This document shows, piece by piece, positions 1-4,165 of a stretch of DNA of 8,755 nucleotides (positions within the stretch are counted from its first letter, which is position 1; every line of letters begins with the position of its first letter). Both the position numbers and the translations under genes were made by a program. Origin of the DNA: Thermoleophilia bacterium (lineage in GTDB: Bacteria; Actinomycetota; Thermoleophilia; Gaiellales; SKUG01); contig JAGQUL010000277.1 in NCBI GenBank assembly GCA_020438525.1, positions 1-8,755 on the forward strand. Reading direction: 5' to 3'. Below the pieces are notes generated by a model. It was not told where the DNA came from, searched no databases, and saw only the letters and a program-made list of their open reading frames with translations.

Positions 1-25
1 AGGCGGCGGGAATCGAACCCGCGTC
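1..25 (-). repeat. att-like direct repeat, distal copy of the ssrA 3' end
   Basis: This stretch is identical over 25 bp to 2385-2409. On the minus strand it reads GACGCGGGTTCGATTCCCGC followed by CGCCT, which is the tmRNA T arm plus most of the 3' acceptor strand. Identity stops at base 26. The left limit is unknown because the window begins inside the repeat. The octamer TCGAACCC (13-20) recurs at 24-31, with an 11-bp period, only in this copy; this could be a second core-type recombinase site. No complete tRNA or tmRNA body precedes it on the minus strand, so it is a fragment and not a gene. Confidence 0.8.
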
Positions 26-133
26 GAACCCCTTCGGTCCACGTCACGATGCGGTACATCGACAGCGCGCGCCGAGCGGCGTTCGATTCCCACTTTCCGT
101 CGTCCGATTCCCGACGCACGGGGGTCGAGCGCC
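26..133. other. Gene-free subterminal region with core-like octamers
   Basis: No coding sequence is supported here. CGATTCCC occurs at 84-91 and again at 105-112, inverted relative to the same octamer in the att core (GGGAATCG, 9-16). A hairpin with 5-bp arms lies at 47-61 (CGATG/CATCG) and a GC-rich dyad at 70-81 (CGCCG-AG-CGGCG). In a circular form of the islet these copies would flank the core like recombinase arm sites; this is inference. The same hairpins could help end fic transcription, but no U-rich tract follows. Confidence 0.4.
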
Positions 134-1660
134 TCACCCGGCTCCGGCGACGCACTCCGCGAGCAGCTCGATGAACGGCACCGGATCATCCTCCACGCTC
201 AGGGCGTCGAGGCCGGCCAGGTACCGGTCGCGATCGTCGACGCGAACGATCGTCCATGGGTATCCGCCGGAGGCGAGCATCACGTTCATCAGGAAGCGCG
301 CCATGCGGCCGTTGCCGTCCGGATACGGATGGATGTAGCCGAACAACCAGTGGCCGAGCACTGCGCGCACCGAGGGCTCCGGCTCGGCCGCGAGCAGCTC
401 GAAGAGTGCCGGCATCGCATCACGCACGGCCTGGTGACGTGGCGGAACGTGGCGCGACCCTCGCAGGTAGACCGCGTCGTTGCGGTAGCCCGCGAGCGCC
501 GAAGCGGAGAGCGCGCCAGCCGCGACGAACGGCTGAAACAGCTCGCGATACCAATCGCGATGCGTGCGCTCCACGAGATCGCCTGCCTCGGAACCATCCA
601 TCACCGCGGCGACGTCACGCTTGACCGCCTCGAACGCCTGCCAGTAACCACGGGCGGCGAGCACATCGCGATCGTGATGATCATCATCATCGGCGTCCGG
701 GTCCCACCCACGAGTTCGCACGCGCTCGATGAGCTCGGCACTGACCGCGTAGCCCTCGATCGACAGCGAGTGATAGGCGTCGCTCGCATACGCATCGTCG
801 ACCGCTGCCAGGAACTCGGTCGGATCGGCGGGCAGCCCCGGCGCCGCCGGGAATCGATCAATCACCGCCTGACGATGCTGGTACCAGAGCGCGCGCACTC
901 GGGCGACGATCGGCGGAACCGAAGCGGTGAACTCGAGAACGTCGATGGTCGGCTCGAATGGATCCCGTTCGCGAACGTCGTGTTCAGCCGCTCGCATCGT
1001 CGCGACGATCTCGTCGGCATCGGCGGGGCGCCCGACGCGCCGCAACGCTCCCGCGATCCGCCCCGCGACTCGCGCATGGCCGCCCTCGAGCAGGTGACGC
1101 AGCACGTCACTGACGTCGGAGAGCTGGCCGAGCGCAAGCTGCGCTTCGAGTGGTCGCGTCTGGAAAAACGCATCCGTCACACGCGTGAGCGAAAGGGCCG
1201 GGTCGAGCAGCCGAAGTCCGTCGATCTCGACGATCTCGCCGTTCGGAGGCATCGCATCGCGCCGGACCGCGAACAGGGAAGTCTCGAACGGAAGCACGAG
1301 TTGACGATTGTTCGCGCCGACAGCGTGCACGACGACCTGCGTCGGGATCGTGTTGCTTCCGACGATCCGCAGGAGCGAGTGTTCGGCCGACAGGTGCCAA
1401 CGTGTGCCGTAGCGCTCGGCGCAGTACGCCGCGCAGAATTCCCAGAACGTCGCATACCACGGCGTGCTGTCCCCAGGACGGGTCGCGGGGCTGGCGGCGA
1501 TCCACCACCCCTTGACGACCTCCCGCAGGAAACCGTGGCGGACCAAGCGCTCGCGATGGGTTCTCGTGAGCGTCGCGGAGGGGAACACGCGCGCTCCACC
1601 GACCTGCAGCTCTCGCAGCACGGCCAGCGACGCCGCGAGCTTTTCGTTGGCCTCGGCCAT
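134..1660 (-). CDS. Fic-domain AMPylase-type protein with AbiEi-like N-terminal domain
   Basis: The product is 508 aa. Fic proteins usually transfer AMP (or another nucleotide monophosphate) from a nucleotide to a Ser, Thr or Tyr of a target protein. The full core motif HPYPDGNGRMAR is at residues 444-455, with catalytic His444 and the GNGR anion-binding loop. A class II-type inhibitory motif (S/T)xxxE(G/N) is seen as SLSIEG at 298-303, so activity is probably held off by Glu302. Residues about 10-230 resemble a family of ~510-aa Fic proteins whose N-terminus starts with a winged-helix, AbiEi-like region (about 25-55, ending KGWWIAASP) followed by helical repeats. A D/H-rich run (DADDDDHHD) sits at 322-330. 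The ATG at 1660 is chosen because GGAGG (1666-1670) lies 5 nt upstream and family homology starts there. The target protein is unknown. It is probably a stress, toxin-like or defence protein carried by the islet. Confidence 0.88.
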   Translation of the reverse strand: MAEANEKLAASLAVLRELQVGGARVFPSATLTRTHRERLVRHGFLREVVKGWWIAASPATRPGDSTPWYATFWEFCAAYCAERYGTRWHLSAEHSLLRIVGSNTIPTQVVVHAVGANNRQLVLPFETSLFAVRRDAMPPNGEIVEIDGLRLLDPALSLTRVTDAFFQTRPLEAQLALGQLSDVSDVLRHLLEGGHARVAGRIAGALRRVGRPADADEIVATMRAAEHDVRERDPFEPTIDVLEFTASVPPIVARVRALWYQHRQAVIDRFPAAPGLPADPTEFLAAVDDAYASDAYHSLSIEGYAVSAELIERVRTRGWDPDADDDDHHDRDVLAARGYWQAFEAVKRDVAAVMDGSEAGDLVERTHRDWYRELFQPFVAAGALSASALAGYRNDAVYLRGSRHVPPRHQAVRDAMPALFELLAAEPEPSVRAVLGHWLFGYIHPYPDGNGRMARFLMNVMLASGGYPWTIVRVDDRDRYLAGLDALSVEDDPVPFIELLAECVAGAG

Positions 1661-1665
1661 TCGCA

Positions 1666-1670
1666 CCTCC
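1666..1670 (-). promoter_or_regulatory. Shine-Dalgarno site fixing the fic start
   Basis: On the minus strand GGAGG lies 5 nt before the ATG at 1660-1658. It decides the start, because the frame stays open to an upstream ATG at 1924. That extension would only translate the 24-bp repeats (as DCDC-TTRY units) and non-homologous sequence. Confidence 0.8.
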
Positions 1671-1673
1671 GTC

Positions 1674-1769
1674 CAATCACAATCATCACGCGTCGTGCAA
1701 TCACAATCATATCGTGTCGTGCAATCACAATCATATCGTGTCGCGCAGTCACAATCATTTCGCGCAGCG
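1674..1769. repeat. Four 24-bp tandem repeats upstream of fic (probable operator array)
   Basis: The units are 1674-1697, 1698-1721, 1722-1745 and 1746-1769. The decamer TCACAATCAT is invariant and recurs exactly every 24 bp (1677, 1701, 1725, 1749). Units 2 and 3 differ by one base; units 1 and 4 are more diverged. Each central unit holds an imperfect dyad (CACAATCATATCGTG, CAC..GTG arms). On the minus strand units 2 and 3 also contain TATGAT, a good -10 hexamer, although no convincing -35 lies at 16-18 bp. The array ends 13 nt from the fic start, so a bound protein would cover the promoter. The winged-helix part of the Fic protein is a candidate ligand, by analogy with AbiEi autorepression. 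Confidence 0.75.
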
Positions 1770-1922
1770 CGAGAGCCTTCCCATGCGCGAAGATTCGCCA
1801 AGGAATCGGCCGGCGTATCGGCCGGGGCCCCGCTGTCGGGGATGATCAACAGCGATGATCCGCCGCCCGCGTGGAACAGAGGCTCCGGGTCGCTCCGGCC
1901 CGCAACCCGAGAACATTGGCGC
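1770..1922. promoter_or_regulatory. Divergent intergenic region between fic and the DUF3024 gene
   Basis: There is no credible gene here. An 8-bp direct repeat TCGGCCGG occurs at 1806-1813 and 1818-1825 (12-bp period, each with a palindromic CGGCCG). A hairpin CCCCG-CTGT-CGGGG follows at 1828-1841. These elements sit where the promoters of the two divergent genes should be, but no consensus -35/-10 pair is evident on either strand. No strong Shine-Dalgarno precedes the DUF3024 ATG. Confidence 0.35.
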
Positions 1923-2273
1923 ATGGCGATTCCAGGACCGCTCCGATCGACCTCGGTCGAGCTGCTCGACGACTATTGCGCGAACCGGTTTCCGGAGCAT
2001 CTTCGCGACCAGGTGCGCCTGAGCTACTCCATCCGCGGCAATGCCATTTCGATCCTCGAGCATCGTCCTCCATGGCCCGGCTCCTCCACGGACGACTGGT
2101 CCGACCTCAAGATCGCGAAGCTCCAATGGGATCCGCCCACTGCGACCTGGTCGTTCTACCGGGCCGATAGCCACGGCCGCTGGCTGCACCTCGACGACCT
2201 CCCACCCGTCGGCGACCTCGTCATCGCGCTCCGCACGATCGACCAGAATCCCCACGGCTGCTTCTGGGGCTGA
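1923..2273 (+). CDS. DUF3024-family protein
   Basis: The product is 116 aa and cytosolic, with no signal peptide or membrane segment. It matches DUF3024 from memory in length and pattern: an N-terminal helix with a conserved basic/Pro stretch (NRFPEHLRDQVRLSYSIRGNA, about 21-41), a central EHRPPW segment (46-51), KIAKLQWDPPTATWSFYRADSHGRW (63-87) and the terminal aromatic-Gly ending CFWG. The function of the family is unknown. The ATG at 1923 starts the homologous part; the frame is open further upstream but that sequence is unlike the family. It diverges from fic and converges on ssrA. Its place between the att-like repeats marks it as islet cargo. A link to the Fic protein is only positional. 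Confidence 0.75.
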   Translation: MAIPGPLRSTSVELLDDYCANRFPEHLRDQVRLSYSIRGNAISILEHRPPWPGSSTDDWSDLKIAKLQWDPPTATWSFYRADSHGRWLHLDDLPPVGDLVIALRTIDQNPHGCFWG

Positions 2274-2320
2274 CGAGGCGGACCGCAGCGACGGCCGCGT
2301 CCGACACACTGTCGTCAGGT

Positions 2321-2328
2321 CGATTCCC
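2321..2328 (+). repeat. Inverted core-like octamer near the right islet end
   Basis: CGATTCCC here, within the longer T-arm-like AGGTCGATTCCCGGGCGG (2318-2335), is inverted relative to the core at 2393-2400 and starts 72 bp inside it. The mirror copy at the left end (84-91) starts 75 bp from its core. It could be a recombinase arm site; chance similarity is possible. Confidence 0.35.
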
Positions 2329-2344
2329 GGGCGGGGATATGAAC

Positions 2345-2375
2345 CAGAAGAAGAAAATCCCCGCAAAACGGGGAC
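2345..2375 (-). terminator. Rho-independent terminator of ssrA
   Basis: On the minus strand TCCCCG-TTTTG-CGGGGA (2374-2358) forms a 6-bp stem. It is followed directly by TTTTCTTCTTC, a U-rich tail. The hairpin begins 7 nt after the tmRNA discriminator base. It lies on the islet side of the att core, so if integration occurred the present terminator came with the element. In the plus direction the tail is weak, so it may only partly stop DUF3024 transcription. Confidence 0.85.
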
Positions 2376-2384
2376 TTTCAGTGG

Positions 2385-2409
2385 AGGCGGCGGGAATCGA
2401 ACCCGCGTC
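2385..2409 (-). repeat. att-like direct repeat inside the ssrA 3' end
   Basis: These 25 bp match 1-25 exactly and cover the T arm and five bases of the 3' acceptor strand. The match ends at 2409 on the ssrA-body side. On the outer side the window start prevents measurement. T arms with flanking acceptor sequence are the usual crossover sites of tyrosine integrases that use tRNA and tmRNA genes. Confidence 0.8.
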
Positions 2410-2618
2410 CAGTGCCGGCTTGGCATGGGCGTCTACGAGCGTAGTCGACAGTACGATCTCGGATCCGACCTGCCCCGTCGACCGGCCAGCCGGACCCATC
2501 CCCCTCCTGGAAGTCCCGGTGCCGCCGAGGAAGCCTGCGGCACCAGCAGGCCAGTGATGTTGAGGCCGGCGGCGGTACTACTGGCCGAGCCCGCCGGGGC
2601 CAACGCCAGTGCTACCTA

Positions 2619-2660
2619 TCAGGCAGCCATGGCGAGCATGTGCTCATCAGTGTGAGTCGC
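2619..2660 (-). other. ssrA: tmRNA proteolysis-tag reading frame
   Basis: From resume codon GCG (2660-2658) the frame reads ATHTDEHMLAMAA and then TGA, TAG in tandem (2621-2616). Together with the charged tRNA alanine the full tag would be A-ATHTDEHMLAMAA. The small hydrophobic end, LAMAA, is the usual ClpXP-type degron form (LALAA or similar). The exact resume codon is inferred from position and from the frame that gives this ending. Confidence 0.85.
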
Positions 2661-2776
2661 ATGTATGGGTTTGGTGGACTGATTTACGAGGCCAACCACC
2701 ATCCTCGGCTCGCGACCCATCCGCGCGATCGACCCTGTCGAAGCCAGGTCGCCCCCGTGAATGGTTCACTCCGATC

Positions 2777-2799
2777 AGTATAGCGGCGCTGCGCAGCGC
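2777..2799 (-). promoter_or_regulatory. ssrA promoter with palindromic spacer
   Basis: On the minus strand TATACT (2782-2777) is a strong -10 placed about 20 nt before the mature 5' end, leaving a short leader for RNase processing. No good -35 is found at 16-18 bp (AATGGA at 17). Instead a perfect 14-bp palindrome GCGCTGCGCAGCGC (2786-2799) fills nearly the whole spacer and ends 3 bp from the -10. It could be an operator site. Confidence 0.55.
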
Positions 2800-3013
2800 T
2801 CCATTCCTGCGCGCGTTCGGCCGGCGGACTCGCGCGCGCACGCGAGCGCGCTTCGTCCGTGCCCGTGAACGAGGTTGTGGGCCGCGCCCGGTCCCCGGTG
2901 GGCCATTCCGTGGCCTACTTGAACCGAAGTTGCTGGTCACCGCGATACACGGATGGAGAGTTCGCACCGCCCCCAGCCTGGTGCGTTGCAAACGATGAGA
3001 GAGGACGAGGGCC
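2800..3013. other. Intergenic region between ssrA and the PG-binding gene
   Basis: This divergent non-coding region has several structures. 2831-2844 is an unbroken 14-nt pyrimidine-purine alternation (CGCGCGCGCACGCG), overlapped by the hairpin CTCGCG-CGCGCA-CGCGAG (2829-2846). GGCCA-TTCCG-TGGCC forms a hairpin at 2901-2915. TTGAAC (2919-2924) with GATACA 19 nt later is a weak plus-strand promoter candidate for the downstream gene. A purine-rich AGAGAGG lies 9 nt before the ATG at 3014. Confidence 0.4.
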
Positions 3014-3697
3014 ATGAGCCTGTCAGGAATTGCAGCGTCGGCGATCGCAAAGGTCGAGCAGGTCACGAAGACCGACGTGAACAGCGACGGCGTGGTCGGC
3101 GCGACCACGTTCGCGACCGGCGCAACCGCTGCCGGCGGATACATGGCACAGGGAATCACCGAAGGTGGTGGTGCCGTGGACGGGTCGAGCGGAGGCTCGC
3201 TCGTGAAGAAGATGCTCGTCGGTGGCGCGGTGGGAGCCGGCCTCGGCCTGGGAGCGACCTTCCTCGTGCCGGGACTTCGTGAGGTGACGATGTTCGGCGT
3301 CGGCGGCTGGGCTGCGAAGGGCATCATCGCCGCGATCGGTGGCGCCGTCGGCGCGATCGGCGCAGGCGTGCTCCACTTCGTGGGCCAGCGCAAGCAGAAC
3401 CTCGCGATGCAGGCACAGGCGCAGGCCGCGCAGCAGCAGGCGATGGCGCCCACGCCGACGCCGACCGGCGTGACGCTCCGAGCGAACGCTCGCGGCAAGT
3501 ACGCACGGGAGCTGCAGGAGAACCTCACCGCGCTCGGCCTCTACCAGGGCAAGGCGACGCGGATGTTCGACTCGGGCACGCAGGCCGCCGTGCGCAAGTA
3601 CGAAGTCATGAAGGGCGTCGTGCCGACCGGGCAGGCAACGCCCGAGCTGCGCGCAGCGGTGGCGCAGGACGTGAAGCTGATGAAGCAGTACGCCTGA
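3014..3697 (+). CDS. Glycine-zipper hydrophobic protein with C-terminal peptidoglycan-binding domain
   Basis: The product is 227 aa. The C-terminal residues about 160-217 (ARELQENLTALGLYQGKATR, then a FDSGTQAAVRKYE-type helix and an ATPELR end) fit a PG_binding_1 repeat, which binds peptidoglycan in hydrolases and wall proteins. Upstream are three Gly/Ala-rich hydrophobic segments: about 30-48, 67-87 and 97-123. The last two look membrane-spanning, with GxxxG-like zippers. A Q/A-rich linker (129-144) and a TPTPT stretch (147-151) join membrane and binding parts. DVNSDGVVG at 21-29 is an EF-hand/dockerin-like calcium-loop pattern. There is no Sec signal peptide, so topology is uncertain; a membrane anchor with the domain outside is the simplest reading. 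The middle part resembles the small protein encoded at 3903. The start is backed by AGAGAGG upstream. It is probably a cell-envelope protein; its precise role is unknown. Confidence 0.8.
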   Translation: MSLSGIAASAIAKVEQVTKTDVNSDGVVGATTFATGATAAGGYMAQGITEGGGAVDGSSGGSLVKKMLVGGAVGAGLGLGATFLVPGLREVTMFGVGGWAAKGIIAAIGGAVGAIGAGVLHFVGQRKQNLAMQAQAQAAQQQAMAPTPTPTGVTLRANARGKYARELQENLTALGLYQGKATRMFDSGTQAAVRKYEVMKGVVPTGQATPELRAAVAQDVKLMKQYA

Positions 3698-3720
3698 CGC
3701 ACGCCGCACCATCAAGGACT

Positions 3721-3765
3721 GCCGGGCCGGCATCCCTGCGACTTGGTCGAGGGAGCCGGCCCGGC
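3721..3765. terminator. Long near-perfect hairpin after the PG-binding gene
   Basis: GCCGGGCCGGC (3721-3731) pairs perfectly with 3755-3765. TCCCT (3733-3737) pairs with AGGGA (3750-3754), and CGAC with GTCG (3739-3742/3746-3749) around a TTG loop. Only A3732 and G3738 are unpaired, giving 20 bp in all. It starts 24 bp after the stop codon. No U tract follows, so it is either a U-less terminator or RNA-stabilising structure, or a palindromic DNA element. Confidence 0.55.
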
Positions 3766-3817
3766 TGCAATTCCTGACCTTCGATCCCCGTGACCAGCGC
3801 CCGGCTTGAAACCGAAT

Positions 3818-3886
3818 CGTCGTCGCCCACGACGTGCTGGCAGGACGGGGCGAGCGACCGGGACAGGTCCCTCGCACTGAAGCGAG
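3818..3886 (+). promoter_or_regulatory. Structured leader of the small hydrophobic-protein gene
   Basis: Three consecutive dyads occur within 70 nt: CGTCGT-CGCCC-ACGACG (3818-3834), GGGAC-AG-GTCCC (3860-3871) and CTCGC-ACTGAA-GCGAG (3871-3886). The last ends 16 nt before the ATG at 3903. A Shine-Dalgarno-like GGGGA (3893-3897) lies 5 nt upstream of that ATG. No known riboswitch class is recognised. Confidence 0.35.
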
Positions 3887-3902
3887 CGGAACGGGGACAA
3901 GA

Positions 3903-4139
3903 ATGCAGATCGGCAACATCGAGATCACGAGGCGGGACGTGTTCGTCGGCGGCGGTGCGCTGGCCGTGGGTGGCATCGGCGCAGGCGTGATCACGGGCAA
4001 GCTCGTGTCGAACGCCGGCAACACCGCGCTCCAGCAGGCCGTGAAGACTGCACGAATCCAGGGTGCGATCGGTGGCGCGGTGCTCGGTGCGGGTCTCGTG
4101 CTCGGCATCACGGCGCTCGTGAACGCCGTGCGCGACTAG
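3903..4139 (+). CDS. Small glycine-zipper membrane protein with twin-arginine-like N-terminus
   Basis: The product is 78 aa. Two Gly/Ala-rich hydrophobic segments (about 13-31 and 53-76) flank a short polar link (32-52). The N-terminus TRRDVFVGGGALAVGG (9-24) resembles a Tat signal core (S/T-R-R-x-F-L). No AxA cleavage site is clear, and little protein would remain after cleavage, so a two-helix membrane protein is equally likely. The order of motifs copies the middle of the protein encoded at 3014: a Phe followed by G-A-x-A-x-G-G...I-T, then about 25 polar residues, then GGAV.GAGL.LG. It therefore looks like a paralogous module without the peptidoglycan-binding domain. The start is chosen for the GGGGA site 5 nt upstream. 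It converges on the CAP gene with an 18-bp gap. Function is unknown. Confidence 0.7.
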   Translation: MQIGNIEITRRDVFVGGGALAVGGIGAGVITGKLVSNAGNTALQQAVKTARIQGAIGGAVLGAGLVLGITALVNAVRD

Positions 4140-4148
4140 CGACGCGAA

Positions 4149-4165
4149 GCGCCTGGACTAGGCGC
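4149..4165. terminator. Possible bidirectional terminator hairpin
   Basis: GCGCCT-GGACT-AGGCGC forms a 6-bp stem between two convergent genes and covers the stop codon of the CAP gene (4158-4160). No U-rich tract is present on either side, so termination activity is uncertain. Confidence 0.35.

Larger units (their letters stand above)
1..2409. mobile_element. Small genomic islet integrated at the ssrA 3' end (putative, no integrase)
   Basis: The segment is bounded by two exact 25-bp direct repeats. One lies inside the ssrA 3' end (2385-2409) and the other is at the window start (1-25). ssrA is a well-known integration target for tyrosine-recombinase elements, which usually carry a copy of the gene's 3' end so that the gene stays intact; ssrA is intact here. 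The cargo is a Fic-domain gene (minus) and a DUF3024 gene (plus) sharing a divergent promoter region. No integrase, excisionase or replication gene is visible between the repeats. It may therefore be a decayed island, a non-autonomous element mobilised in trans, or the ssrA-proximal unit of a larger array continuing left of the window. The repeats are seen directly; mobility is inferred. Confidence 0.6.
2382..2756 (-). ncRNA. ssrA: tmRNA (transfer-messenger RNA)
   Basis: This one-piece tmRNA of about 375 nt rescues stalled ribosomes with SmpB and tags the nascent peptide for proteolysis. The 5' end GGGGGCGACCTGGCTTCGACAGGG is the canonical tmRNA start. Its first 7 nt pair with CGCCTCC (2389-2383) to form the acceptor stem, with one G-U pair. 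The T arm GCGGG-TTCGATT-CCCGC lies at 2406-2390, and the discriminator A at 2382. CCA is not encoded: the genome continues CTG. The stretch after the 5' domain (CCGAGG...CCTCG) fits pseudoknot 1, and the tag frame follows. The gene is intact although it is the islet target, because the repeat restores its 3' end. It is separated from smpB by three accessory genes and has its own promoter and terminator. Confidence 0.96.

Noticed and set aside
1..90. A tRNA gene ending at the left window edge
   Set aside because: Only a T arm and acceptor fragment are present; no anticodon or D arm and no matching 5' acceptor strand can be found upstream on the minus strand.
1674..1769. CRISPR array
   Set aside because: The units are directly adjacent with no unique spacers and no cas genes, so they are tandem iterons.
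329..1858. Long plus-strand open frame of 509 codons opposite fic
   Set aside because: It is an antisense shadow of a gene with clear Fic motifs; its translation is Arg/His-rich with no recognisable domain.
1661..1924. N-terminal extension of the Fic protein from an ATG at 1924
   Set aside because: It would translate the 24-bp repeats, has no family similarity, and a GGAGG site 5 nt before the ATG at 1660 gives a better start.
2609..2998. Plus-strand open frame across the ssrA 5' half and its promoter region
   Set aside because: It overlaps tmRNA, has no ribosome site or domain, and is explained by GC-rich composition.
2647..4111. Minus-strand open frames opposite the two glycine-zipper genes
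   Set aside because: They are antisense to genes with a PG-binding domain and plausible ribosome sites, and their sequences are Pro/Ala/Arg-rich without domains.
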